Shown: positions 48,008-56,955 of the stretch, piece after piece | Numbering within the stretch: position 1 is the stretch's first letter | How the letters are laid out: the number at the start of each line of letters is the position of its first letter | Program-made: the position numbers and the translations under genes | NCBI GenBank assembly: GCA_009684525.1 | Contig: WKKR01000006.1 | Coordinates: forward strand, 62,001 to 126,000 | Direction of reading: 5' to 3' | DNA length: 64,000 nucleotides | DNA from: Geobacter sp. | GTDB lineage: Bacteria; Desulfobacterota; Desulfuromonadia; Geobacterales; DSM-12255 | Notes under the pieces: generated by a model | What the model was told of the DNA's origin: nothing | Seen by the model: only the letters and a program-made list of their open reading frames with translations | Database searches by the model: none

Positions 48008-49024
48008 ATGAAGATCGCCATTGTCAGGCTCTCGTCGCTGGGGGACATCATCTTCTGCGCGGCGTCGCTGCAGCTGATCCGGCGCCATCACCCCGACGCG
48101 GAGATCACCTGGGTGGCGGACAGCAGGTTCGCCGACATCCTGGATCACAGCCCTGATCTGCAGCGGATCGTCAAGCTCGGCCTGAAAGGGCTGAAGAAGA
48201 ACTTTTCCCTGGCATCGCTGCGGGACGAATTGGGAAAGCTCAGCGGACTCGGGCCGTTCGACTGCGTCATCGACATGCACGGCATGATCAAGTCGGCACT
48301 GGTCGCCCGCCGCCTCGGCGGCCGGGTGGTCGGTTTCCGGCGCGGGGTGGCCAAGGAGCCGCTGGCGACCCTTGCCTATGGAGAGGCCGTGGCCATGCCG
48401 GCCGAGGTGATCGGCGTGCGGCGCTACGCCCGGCTGGCCGGTGTTGCCCTCGGGTTTGCGGTCGACGACGCCGAGCTGGCCTGCCATGCCCCGTTCCTCG
48501 ATGCTGCCGACGAAGATCGCGTCGCAGTGGCGCAGTATTTCGACCCCGACGGCAGGAACGTCGTCATGGTTGCCGGTACCAGCATCGCCTACAAGGACTA
48601 CCCGGAGGATCGGCTCGCCGAGGTGGCCCGACGGCTCGGTGTATCGATCCTGATCTGCCACGGCAACGACCGCGAGGAGGCCGCGGCCCGGCGGATAGCT
48701 GCGGCTGCTCCCAATAGCCGGGTATTGCCGCGCCTTTCCCTCAACCGGCTCAAGGCCGCCATCGGCCGGGCAGACCTGGTGATCGGCGGCGATACCGGCC
48801 CGACCCACATCGCCTGGGCCATGAACGTCCCGTCGCTGACCCTCTTCGGTGCCACGCCTGCCGGTTGTATCGTTGCCACGGAGCGAAACCGGGTCATCAC
48901 GGCAGGCGGCAGACCCAATTACGGCAAGCCCGATCCGAGCGACCTGTCGATCCGGGAGATCCCTACCGATGCGGTGTTGGGAGAAGCACGCTCATTGCTG
49001 GGAATTATTGACAAGGGAGAATGA
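48008..49024 (+). CDS. waaC: lipopolysaccharide heptosyltransferase I (WaaC)
   Basis: A 338-residue GT9 enzyme with the opening KIAIVRLSSLGDIIFCAASL, then CVIDMHGMIKSALVARRLGG, VVMVAGTSIAYKDYPEDR and IGGDTGPTHIAWAMNVP. These match WaaC, which adds the first heptose to Kdo. The chosen ATG at 48008 lies 31 bp after the aminotransferase stop. It opens a run with the unrecognised 318-aa protein and hldE, that is, heptose transfer and heptose nucleotide supply together. Confidence 0.88.
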   Translation: MKIAIVRLSSLGDIIFCAASLQLIRRHHPDAEITWVADSRFADILDHSPDLQRIVKLGLKGLKKNFSLASLRDELGKLSGLGPFDCVIDMHGMIKSALVARRLGGRVVGFRRGVAKEPLATLAYGEAVAMPAEVIGVRRYARLAGVALGFAVDDAELACHAPFLDAADEDRVAVAQYFDPDGRNVVMVAGTSIAYKDYPEDRLAEVARRLGVSILICHGNDREEAAARRIAAAAPNSRVLPRLSLNRLKAAIGRADLVIGGDTGPTHIAWAMNVPSLTLFGATPAGCIVATERNRVITAGGRPNYGKPDPSDLSIREIPTDAVLGEARSLLGIIDKGE

Positions 49025-49027
49025 ATC

Positions 49028-49984
49028 ATGCGTTACCGGCCCATCGATCTTGAAGGGGTTACCACCTATCCGCTGTCCGAGCGGAAGAACAAGGTCGTCA
49101 TGGCCGAGCACAAGGCCGGTGAGATCCGGGCTGGAATGACAGTGGGAGAGCTCTTGGCGGCATTGCCGGATCAGCTCGGCAGTCAGTCTTTGCGCGGGGT
49201 CATCGATGCCATGGCAGCGGCGCGCGAAAAGGGGAAACCGGTGATCATGGCCATGGGTGCCCATGTCATCAAGTGCGGGCTGCAGCCGGTGCTGCGCAGC
49301 CTTGTGGAGGCCGACCTGATCACGGCCTTTGCCCTGAACGGCGCCGGTTCGATCCACGATTACGAGATTTCGCTCATCGGCGCCACCAGCGAGGATGTGG
49401 GGGCAGTGCTGCATGCCGGGCTGTTTGGCATGGCCGAAGAGACGGGGCGCGATATCAATCGGGCGCTGAAGGAGGGGGTGGCTGACGGTCTCGGCTACGG
49501 CGAGTCAGTCGGCCGGTTCATCAATGCGGAGCAGAACCCGTTCCGGCACTGGAGCCTGCTTGCGCTCTGCGCCGAGAGGAAGGTGCCGGTGACGGTCCAT
49601 GTTGCGGTCGGCACCGACATCATACACCAGCATCCCTCGGCGGACGGGGCGATCCTGGGGGAGGCGACCTTCCGCGACTTCCGTCTCCTTACCTCGGTGG
49701 TTGCCGAACTCGGGGATGGTGGCGTTTACCTGAACGTGGGAAGTGCGGTGCTGTTGCCCGAGGTCTTCCTGAAGGCGCTCTCCATTGCACAGAATCTCGG
49801 TCATCACGTGGATCATTTCACTACGGCGAATTTCGACATGCAACAGCATTACCGCCCGCTGCAGAACGTTGTTAAACGGCCCACCGCAGGGAAGAGCATG
49901 GGGTACACCATAACCGGGCATCACGAGATCATGCTGCCGCTTTTGGCTGCCGGGGTGCTGGACCGGGTAATAGGAAGAAAATAG
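49028..49984 (+). CDS. unrecognised 318-aa protein in the heptose operon, possibly deoxyhypusine-synthase-like
   Basis: I do not assign a function. The 318-residue protein has segments that recall the NAD-binding fold of deoxyhypusine synthases: VIMAMGAHVIKCGLQPVL, ALNGAGSIHDYEISLIG, and HVAVGTDIIHQHPSADG. The catalytic lysine environment of true deoxyhypusine synthase is not evident, and eIF5A-like targets do not exist in this lineage. No signal peptide or membrane segment is seen. Start follows the waaC stop by three bases with AAGGGAG upstream, and hldE follows, so co-expression with LPS heptose synthesis is likely. Confidence 0.5.
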   Translation: MRYRPIDLEGVTTYPLSERKNKVVMAEHKAGEIRAGMTVGELLAALPDQLGSQSLRGVIDAMAAAREKGKPVIMAMGAHVIKCGLQPVLRSLVEADLITAFALNGAGSIHDYEISLIGATSEDVGAVLHAGLFGMAEETGRDINRALKEGVADGLGYGESVGRFINAEQNPFRHWSLLALCAERKVPVTVHVAVGTDIIHQHPSADGAILGEATFRDFRLLTSVVAELGDGGVYLNVGSAVLLPEVFLKALSIAQNLGHHVDHFTTANFDMQQHYRPLQNVVKRPTAGKSMGYTITGHHEIMLPLLAAGVLDRVIGRK

Positions 49985-50048
49985 CAATGGGAGGAGGGGG
50001 TGGCGATGCTCTCCCTTTTCCCTTGAGTTGATGTTGAGGAGAACTCTC

Positions 50049-51515
50049 ATGGAACGCAAGGATATCGAATCGTTGTTCACCAAGGCGCCGGAGATCCGGG
50101 CCCTGGTGGTCGGCGACCTGATGCTCGACGAATATCTCTGGGGCAAGGCGGAGCGCATCTCGCCGGAGGCGCCGGTGCAGGTGGTGGAGGTACAGCGCGA
50201 GGAACTCCGTCTCGGCGGTGCGGGGAACGTGGTCAACAACCTGGTGGCCCTGGGATGCCGGGTATCGGCCTGCAGTGTCATCGGCGACGATGAGAATGGC
50301 CAGCTGCTCTTGGAGGCCTTCATGTCGCGGGGGGTCAATGTCGCCGGCATCTTTGTCGACCACCAACGTAAGACCAGCAAGAAGACCCGGGTGCTGGCAT
50401 CCAACCAGCAGATCGTCCGAATCGACCGGGAAACCAGGGATGCTGTGGCCAGGGAGAGTGAAACCCGCCTGATCGAGTTCATCCGGGACGAGGTGCCCCA
50501 CTGTGACGTGATCCTTGTCTCCGACTACCTGAAGGGAGTGCTTACCCGCGACGTGCTTGCCACAATTGTCGCGGCCGGCTATTCGGTCGGCATTCCGGTG
50601 GTGGTCGATCCTAAGGGGAGCGATTACGGCAAGTATGCCGGCGCAACCGTGCTGACCCCGAACCGCAAGGAAGCGGAAGCGGCGACCGGGATCGCCATCC
50701 GCGACGAGGAAAGCCTCTGCCGGGCAGCCGCCAGGCTCCTGTCCGAGGTCACCCTTGACGCGCTGCTGGTGACCCGGAGCGAACAGGGGATGTCGCTGTT
50801 CCAGGCAGATGGCACCACCGACCATATCCCGACCGTTGCCCGCGAGGTGTTCGATGTGACCGGCGCCGGCGATACGGTGCTGGCAATGCTCGGGGTGGCG
50901 ATGGGGTGCGGGCTCGGAGTTGCCGAGGCTGCCCGTCTGGCCAACACGGCCGCCGGCATTGCCGTAGGCAAGGTGGGGACCTCGACCGTGGCACCGGCGG
51001 AGATCATCGCCGAGATTGGACGTGGCCATCAGGACAGCGACACGAAGATCAAGAACCCGGATGTACTGGGCAGTCTTGTCAAGGAGCTTAAGGACCGGCG
51101 CAAGCGGATCGTCTTCACCAACGGCTGTTTCGACCTGCTCCATGTGGGGCATGTCAAATATCTGCAGGCGGCTCGCTCCTTCGGCGACCTGTTGATCCTT
51201 GGCCTGAACAGCGATGCCTCGATCCGGCGGCTCAAGGGGGAGAAGCGGCCACTCATCGGCGAGACCGAGCGAGCCCATCTGCTGGCCGCCCTCGACTGCG
51301 TCGACTTCGTGGTGATCTTCGACGAGGATACTCCGCTGAATCTGATCGAGGCGATTCGACCCGACGTGCTGGTCAAGGGAGGCGACTACACCCGCGAGGG
51401 AGTGGTCGGCCACGAACTGGTCGAGTCCTATGGCGGCAGGGTGGAGCTGGTGCAGTTCGTGGATGGCCGGTCCACGTCGGGCATTATCGAAAAGATCCTG
51501 GATCGCTACCGGTGA
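50049..51515 (+). CDS. hldE: bifunctional heptose-7-phosphate kinase/ADP-heptose synthase HldE
   Basis: A 488-residue fusion: an N-terminal PfkB-type kinase (about 1-320) with the hallmark GGAGNVVNNL and VFDVTGAGDTVLA, and a C-terminal nucleotidyltransferase (about 340-488) with TNGCFDLLHVGHVKYL. It makes ADP-D-glycero-beta-D-manno-heptose for the GT9 enzymes in this locus; the epimerase HldD is not in the window. The ATG at 50049 has GAGGAG at good spacing. The last 17 codon bases form one arm of a perfect hairpin that covers the stop codon. Confidence 0.95.
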   Translation: MERKDIESLFTKAPEIRALVVGDLMLDEYLWGKAERISPEAPVQVVEVQREELRLGGAGNVVNNLVALGCRVSACSVIGDDENGQLLLEAFMSRGVNVAGIFVDHQRKTSKKTRVLASNQQIVRIDRETRDAVARESETRLIEFIRDEVPHCDVILVSDYLKGVLTRDVLATIVAAGYSVGIPVVVDPKGSDYGKYAGATVLTPNRKEAEAATGIAIRDEESLCRAAARLLSEVTLDALLVTRSEQGMSLFQADGTTDHIPTVAREVFDVTGAGDTVLAMLGVAMGCGLGVAEAARLANTAAGIAVGKVGTSTVAPAEIIAEIGRGHQDSDTKIKNPDVLGSLVKELKDRRKRIVFTNGCFDLLHVGHVKYLQAARSFGDLLILGLNSDASIRRLKGEKRPLIGETERAHLLAALDCVDFVVIFDEDTPLNLIEAIRPDVLVKGGDYTREGVVGHELVESYGGRVELVQFVDGRSTSGIIEKILDRYR

Positions 51516-51534
51516 AAGGTAGCGATCCAGGATC
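51494..51534 (+). repeat. perfect 17-bp inverted repeat over the hldE stop codon
   Basis: GATCCTGGATCGCTACC (51494-51510) is matched by its exact reverse complement at 51518-51534, with loop GGTGAAA. The stop codon TGA lies in the loop. There is no T-tract, so this is not an ordinary terminator. Confidence 0.85.
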
Positions 51535-51611
51535 CTCTGCCTGTGGGGGGCTGTATTTTTTCGCAGCAGATATGTATCTGATGCTTCCGTCTTGCCAAGG
51601 GTAGTCTTCTG

Positions 51612-53417
51612 ATGATCCTGTCCACCTATGCAAAGACCTTTTCGCTGTTGTCGAAGCCTGAACGGCGCCGACTGTTTTTCCTCCTGTGCTGCATGGTCGT
51701 GACCGCACTGGTCGAGACGTTTGCCGTTGCCTCGGTGATGCCGTTCATGGCACTGGTTGCGCAGGCGGACAGCCACCAGCTTCACCCTATCCTGGAACGG
51801 TTCGTCTCGATTGCCGGCTTTGCCGATACCGCACACGCCACATTCTTCGTCGGTGGCTCGGTTCTCTGCCTCATCGTCGTCGGCAATCTCATTGCCGCCT
51901 TTACTCTCGCCTTCCTGCACCGGACCGGCGCACTCCTGATCCACAGGCTCTCCCACCGCCTGCTGGCGGTCTATCTCTGTCGCCCCTTCGAGCATTCGCT
52001 ACGCGACAACAGTTCCCGCCTGAACAGGAATATTATCGTCGAGGTCAGCAATGCGGTGAATTTCGTCATCCATCCGACCCTGTTTGCTTCTGCACGGCTC
52101 GTCACCGTCTGCGGCATCCTCCTTCTGCTCCTCTTTTTGCGACCGCTCCTTTCGCTGCTGTTGGTCATAGTTCTCGGCTCTCTCTACCCGCTCCTCTATC
52201 TCATGGTGCGAAAGGTGCTGAAATGGAATGGCGAGCAGCATCTCGTGGTGAACCGGGAAATGGCAGGGATTCTTGCCGAATCGTTCGGAGGGATCAAGGA
52301 GATAAAGCTGTTCGGCCGAGAACAGGAGTTCCTGTCCCGCTATCACCGTGCATCATTTCAGGTTGCCAGGCATCAGACCATCGGGAGCGTGGTCCCGCAG
52401 ATGCCACGCTATCTCATGGAGATCGTCGCCTTTGGCGGCGTGATCATGCTGATCCTCCACCTGATGGGTTCCGGTCGGCCAATCGGGGCGGCCCTGCCGC
52501 TGATCACCCTCTATGCCATGGCCGGCTACCGGCTCATGCCTGCACTGCAACAGGCATTTTCCAGCCTCGCCACTGCGCGGTTCCACCGGCCGTCGCTGGA
52601 CCTGCTCTGCCGCGACTTCGCAGGCTCTGATCCGGCACTGCTTGTCCTGCCGGATTCTCCATCGGGCGAACGACTTCCCTTCTCCGGGGAACTCCGCCTG
52701 GAAGACGTATCGTACCGCTATGCCGGGAGCGCCGCTCCTGCAGTGCAAGCCCTTGACCTGACCATCCATGCCTGCACCACCGTGGCCTTTGTCGGGCCAT
52801 CAGGCGCTGGCAAGACCACGGTGGTCGACCTGATCCTGGGGCTGCTCGACCTGCAGCAGGGGTGCATACTGGTGGACGGTACCCCCCTTGACGGGGAGAA
52901 CCGTGCTGTCTGGCAGCGGAACCTGGGGTATGTCCCCCAGAGCATCTTCCTGGCCGACGATACGGTGGCTCGCAACATCGCCTTCGGCATTCCGGCAGCG
53001 GAGATCGACCGTGCAGCGGTGGAACGCGCTGCCAGGAGTGCGAACCTGCACGACTTCGTGGTCAATCAGCTTCCCGCCGGTTACGACACGGTGGTGGGTG
53101 AGCGGGGGGTGCGCCTGTCGGGCGGGGAGCGGCAGCGGATCGGCATTGCCCGCGCCCTCTATCTCGATCCGCCGGTTCTGGTCTTGGACGAGGCGACCAG
53201 CTCCCTGGACGGAATTACCGAAGATGCAATCCTTGAGGCCATCCAGACCCTGGCAGGACGGAAGACCATCATCATGATCGCCCACCGGTTCACCACCATC
53301 ATGGATTGCGATCAGATCTTTCTCCTGGACAAGGGGAGGCTCGTCGCCCAGGGGACCTACCGGGAACTCCTGGATTCGCAACAGCAGTTCAGGGAGATGG
53401 CAAAGCAGAAAACCTGA
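51612..53417 (+). CDS. ABC-type lipid-linked oligosaccharide flippase (PglK/MsbA family)
   Basis: A 601-residue half-transporter: N-terminal region FFLLCCMVVTALVETFAVASVMPF is close to the start of PglK-type flippases, six helices lie within about 20-330, and the ATPase has GPSGAGKTT, LSGGERQR and VLVLDEATSSLD. PglK flips lipid-linked oligosaccharides, so it may export a core or glycan precursor distinct from the Wzx substrate. It lies between hldE and gmd. A Wzx flippase is encoded 5 kb downstream, so two export routes may exist. Confidence 0.83.
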   Translation: MILSTYAKTFSLLSKPERRRLFFLLCCMVVTALVETFAVASVMPFMALVAQADSHQLHPILERFVSIAGFADTAHATFFVGGSVLCLIVVGNLIAAFTLAFLHRTGALLIHRLSHRLLAVYLCRPFEHSLRDNSSRLNRNIIVEVSNAVNFVIHPTLFASARLVTVCGILLLLLFLRPLLSLLLVIVLGSLYPLLYLMVRKVLKWNGEQHLVVNREMAGILAESFGGIKEIKLFGREQEFLSRYHRASFQVARHQTIGSVVPQMPRYLMEIVAFGGVIMLILHLMGSGRPIGAALPLITLYAMAGYRLMPALQQAFSSLATARFHRPSLDLLCRDFAGSDPALLVLPDSPSGERLPFSGELRLEDVSYRYAGSAAPAVQALDLTIHACTTVAFVGPSGAGKTTVVDLILGLLDLQQGCILVDGTPLDGENRAVWQRNLGYVPQSIFLADDTVARNIAFGIPAAEIDRAAVERAARSANLHDFVVNQLPAGYDTVVGERGVRLSGGERQRIGIARALYLDPPVLVLDEATSSLDGITEDAILEAIQTLAGRKTIIMIAHRFTTIMDCDQIFLLDKGRLVAQGTYRELLDSQQQFREMAKQKT

Positions 53418-53494
53418 GTGGATTCGGTATGTTTTCCCGAATCCCTTGAAATAATCCATTTTAGACGATATAAGTATCTACTTCGGGAGGGTTC

Positions 53495-54544
53495 ATGAAG
53501 AGAGCATTGATAACCGGCATTACCGGCCAGGACGGTTCCTATCTGGCTGAATTGCTGTTGCAGAAGGGGTATGAGGTGCACGGCATCATCCGCCGTTCAT
53601 CTTCGTTCAATACCGGCAGGATCGACGGCATCTATCGCGACCCGCACGAGACCGGGGTGAGGATGTTCCTCCATTATGGCGACCTGAACGATGCCAGCTC
53701 CATCAACAAGGTGCTGCGCGATGTGCGGCCCGACGAGATCTACAACCTGGGCGCCCAGAGCCATGTCAGGGTCTCCTTCGATGTCCCGGAGTATACCGGT
53801 GAGGTCGATGCCCTGGGGGCGGTGCGGATACTGGAAGGGATCCGCGAGACCGAGCTCAATACCAGGTTCTATCAGGCATCGTCGTCCGAACTCTATGGCA
53901 AGGTCGTGGAGACGCCGCAGAAGGAGACTACCCCCTTCTATCCCCGCTCTCCCTATGCCTGCGCCAAGGCATATTCCTATTACATCACCGTCAACTACCG
54001 CGAAAGCTACAATCTCTTTGCCTGTAACGGCATCCTCTTCAACCACGAGTCGCCACGACGCGGCGAGACCTTTGTCACCCGCAAGATCACCAGGGCAGCG
54101 GCACGGATCAAGGTCGGTCTGCAGGACCGATTGTATCTTGGGAACCTTGAGGCGATGCGCGACTGGGGTTTTGCCGGGGATTACGTGGAGGCGATGTGGC
54201 TGATGCTGCAGCAGTCCGAGCCGGACGACTACGTTGTGGCGACCGGCGAGACCCATTCGGTGCGGGAGTTCGCGGAAAAGGTCTTCGCCCGGCTCGACAT
54301 GCCCCTGGAATGGCAGGGGAGCGGCGTAACAGAGCGGGGGATCGACAGCAGGACCGGGAAGATCGTCATCGAGATCGACCCCAAGTATTTCCGGCCGGCA
54401 GAGGTCGATCTGCTGCTCGGTGATGCAAGCAAGGCCCGTGCGCAGTTGGGATGGAAGCCCAAAACCGATTTCGACAGCCTGGTGGAGATGATGGTGGCTG
54501 CTGACCTTTCCCTGGCGGAACGGGACAAGCGGGCCAATGGATAG
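53495..54544 (+). CDS. gmd: GDP-mannose 4,6-dehydratase
   Basis: A 349-residue SDR enzyme making GDP-4-keto-6-deoxymannose. [19 protein letters not shown] is the cofactor motif; [12 protein letters not shown] is the Gmd-specific segment, and the [12 protein letters not shown] motif carries Tyr-x3-Lys. Length is typical. Its end overlaps fcl by eight bases. GDP-mannose itself must come from genes outside the window. Confidence 0.95.
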   Translation: MKRALITGITGQDGSYLAELLLQKGYEVHGIIRRSSSFNTGRIDGIYRDPHETGVRMFLHYGDLNDASSINKVLRDVRPDEIYNLGAQSHVRVSFDVPEYTGEVDALGAVRILEGIRETELNTRFYQASSSELYGKVVETPQKETTPFYPRSPYACAKAYSYYITVNYRESYNLFACNGILFNHESPRRGETFVTRKITRAAARIKVGLQDRLYLGNLEAMRDWGFAGDYVEAMWLMLQQSEPDDYVVATGETHSVREFAEKVFARLDMPLEWQGSGVTERGIDSRTGKIVIEIDPKYFRPAEVDLLLGDASKARAQLGWKPKTDFDSLVEMMVAADLSLAERDKRANG

Positions 54545-55499
54545 AGAGGCGCGGATCTTCGTTGCCGGCCACCGGGGTCTTGCCGGCTCGGCCATCCTGA
54601 GACGTTTGCAAGCCGCCGGGTACGGGAACCTCATTACACGCAGCCGTCAGGATCTCGATCTGCGCGATCAGGCAGCGGTGGAGCGGTTTTTCCGCGACGA
54701 GCGGCCTGATTACGTTTTTCTTGCCGCTGCCAAGGTTGGCGGCATTGTGGCCAATGACACCTTTCGGGCCGAATTCATCTACGACAACCTGATGATCCAG
54801 GCCAATATCATTCACCATGCCTACCTGAACGGGGTCAGGCGGCTCCTTTTCCTCGGGAGCACCTGCATCTATCCGAAACTGGCCCCGCAGCCGCTCCGAG
54901 AGGAGTACCTCCTGACCGGCCCACTGGAGCCGACCAACGACGCCTATGCCGTGGCCAAGATCGCCGGCATTACCCAGTGCCGATCCTACAACCGCCAGTA
55001 CGGCACCCGCTTCCTGGCTGCCATGCCGACCAATCTCTACGGCCCCGGCGACAACTTCGACCTGCAGACCTCCCATGTCCTGCCGGCCCTTATGCGTAAG
55101 TTTCATGAGGCCAGGGTCGGCAATTCACCGACGGTGACCCTCTGGGGAAGCGGTTCCCCGCTGCGCGAATTCCTCCATGTAGATGATCTGGCCGATGCCT
55201 GCCACTTTCTGATGACCTTGCCGGATGAGCGTTACCAGCAGCTCATCGACGACCAGCAAGTACCGGCGCTGATCAATATCGGCACCGGCGAAGAGGTGAG
55301 CATCCGTGAACTGGCATTGCAGATCAGGGACGTGGTGAAGTTCGACGGCGGACTGGTCTTCGATACCACGAAACCGGACGGCACGCCGCGCAAACTGTCC
55401 GATGTCTCACGGCTGCATGGTCTGGGATGGCGACACCGCACCGGGCTGGCCGAAGGTCTGAAAGAGACGTACCGGTGGTATCTGGATAATGAAACGTAA
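54537..55499 (+). CDS. fcl: GDP-L-fucose synthase
   Basis: This 320-residue epimerase-reductase makes GDP-L-fucose from the Gmd product. [18 protein letters not shown] is the Rossmann motif, GSTCIYPK is the active-site segment, and AYAVAKIAG holds Tyr-x3-Lys. Together with Gmd it supplies the GT10 and GT11 fucosyltransferases found at 35715 and 43532. The ATG overlaps the gmd stop. A small palindrome (TAACGAGTCGTTA) covers its stop codon. Confidence 0.94.
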   Translation: MDREARIFVAGHRGLAGSAILRRLQAAGYGNLITRSRQDLDLRDQAAVERFFRDERPDYVFLAAAKVGGIVANDTFRAEFIYDNLMIQANIIHHAYLNGVRRLLFLGSTCIYPKLAPQPLREEYLLTGPLEPTNDAYAVAKIAGITQCRSYNRQYGTRFLAAMPTNLYGPGDNFDLQTSHVLPALMRKFHEARVGNSPTVTLWGSGSPLREFLHVDDLADACHFLMTLPDERYQQLIDDQQVPALINIGTGEEVSIRELALQIRDVVKFDGGLVFDTTKPDGTPRKLSDVSRLHGLGWRHRTGLAEGLKETYRWYLDNET

Positions 55500-55509
55500 C
55501 GAGTCGTTA
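55497..55509. repeat. 13-bp palindrome at the fcl stop
   Basis: TAACGA-G-TCGTTA forms a perfect dyad that starts with the fcl stop codon TAA. It could be an operator for the downstream wzz gene or a short transcript-end structure; no T-tract follows. Confidence 0.4.
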
Positions 55510-55579
55510 TGTAACTGACAAAAACACGGAAACTTTGTTCTTTCTTACCGTGGAACATCCCTTGTGAACGGAGTTCTGG

Positions 55580-56782
55580 ATGCAAGAAACCCCTCAACAG
55601 AGTCCTGTTCCTCAGCCCGAAGAAGACGAGATCAACCTTCTCGAACTCCTCCTGGTTCTTGTCAAACGGAAGCGGCTCATTGTCGGCATGACGATGGCTG
55701 CCGCCCTCATCTCTATTGTCTATTCCCTCACCCTGCCCAATATCTACACCGCCACAGCAAAGATCCTCCCCCCCCAGAAAGAGACGGGGGGTGGGCTCGC
55801 TGCTGCTCTCGGTCAACTAGGGGGGCTTGCCGGCATGGCCGGACTTGCCGGAGGACTTTCAGGTGGTTCCGACCTCTATCTCGGCATTCTCAAGAGCAGA
55901 TCGGTGACAGATGCCGTGATCCAGAAGCTGAATCTGCAGACGGAGTTTAAGGCAAAGAGCATGGACGATGCCAGGCGGGCCTTTGGGGGTGTCGTCAAGT
56001 TCCAGGCGGGCAAGGACGGCATCATCACCATCTCCGCAGACAGCAAGAAACCCGAGATGGCGGCAAAGCTGGCAAATACCTGCGTTGATGAACTTCTGAA
56101 GCGGAGTGTCCAGCTCAACCTGGTGAAGGCTGGCAGCGAGAGAGTCTTTCTTGAGAAGCGGCTTGAAGTCGTCAAGGCGGATCTGACGAAGGCCGAAGAT
56201 GCCCTCAAGTCCTTTGCCCAGCAGAACAGGACAATCCAGATCGATTCCCAGGCCAAGGCATCCATCGAGGGGGTGGCAAAGCTCAAGGCCGAGCTCGCAA
56301 CAAGGGAGGTGCAACTGGCATCCCTGCGCAGCTACCAGACCGACGAAAGTTCCGAGGTAAAGACCTTGCAGGCAGCCATTCGCCGTTTGCATGGAGAGAT
56401 CGGGCGTTTTTCAGGGGTAGGTGGAAGTGGCGAGGGGATCCCGACAGTCGGCAGTGTACCCGGCCTCGGCCTGCAGTATGCCCGCTTGATGCGCGATCTG
56501 AAGATTCAGGAGGCGATCTTCGAGCAGCTCACCAAGCAGTATGAGATGGCAAAGGTCTCCGAAGCCAAGGATTCATCGTCATTGCAGGTGCTCGACGAGG
56601 CGGTGGTGCCGGTGCGAAAGAGCAAGCCGAAAAGGTCAGTTATTGTAATGTTGTCTACCATAATCGGCTTAATTCTCAGTTTGTTCAGTGTATTTATACT
56701 TGAACAAATGGAGAAACTTTCAGCTGATGATCGTCAGAGAGTTAACAATATTAAAGGCTTGATATTCCGTTCGAAGAGCTGA
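55580..56782 (+). CDS. wzz: chain-length determinant protein Wzz
   Basis: A 400-residue polysaccharide co-polymerase: N-terminal LLELLLVLVKRKRLIVGM leads into the first membrane helix (about 35-53), a Gly/Ala/Leu-rich segment (GGLAAALGQLGGLAG) and a periplasmic coiled coil (about 170-340) follow, and the second helix is at about 355-378. The proline-rich segment before the second helix is reduced to PVRKSKPK. Near 56,640 the DNA changes abruptly from GC-rich to AT-rich, so the C-terminal part has a different origin. It sets O-antigen chain length with Wzy. Confidence 0.9.
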   Translation: MQETPQQSPVPQPEEDEINLLELLLVLVKRKRLIVGMTMAAALISIVYSLTLPNIYTATAKILPPQKETGGGLAAALGQLGGLAGMAGLAGGLSGGSDLYLGILKSRSVTDAVIQKLNLQTEFKAKSMDDARRAFGGVVKFQAGKDGIITISADSKKPEMAAKLANTCVDELLKRSVQLNLVKAGSERVFLEKRLEVVKADLTKAEDALKSFAQQNRTIQIDSQAKASIEGVAKLKAELATREVQLASLRSYQTDESSEVKTLQAAIRRLHGEIGRFSGVGGSGEGIPTVGSVPGLGLQYARLMRDLKIQEAIFEQLTKQYEMAKVSEAKDSSSLQVLDEAVVPVRKSKPKRSVIVMLSTIIGLILSLFSVFILEQMEKLSADDRQRVNNIKGLIFRSKS

Positions 56783-56955
56783 TGTTAGTCGATGTAAGAA
56801 ATTGTGTGGAAGTAAGAGAACCTGTTAATTTCTAACCAACAGTATCTGGCATTTAACAGGTATTGTAAATAAGGGAGGTAGTATATATCGCGAATGAAAA
56901 TACAGTAAATGTCGAGCATCGATTTGTTCGAAATAGTATTTATAATTTTATTGGC

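Noticed and set aside
49929-51995. 688-codon minus-strand reading frame opposite hldE and the ABC flippase gene
   Set aside because: It is antisense to hldE, which has clear kinase and nucleotidyltransferase motifs; long antisense frames are expected in GC-rich coding DNA, and the translation has no family features.
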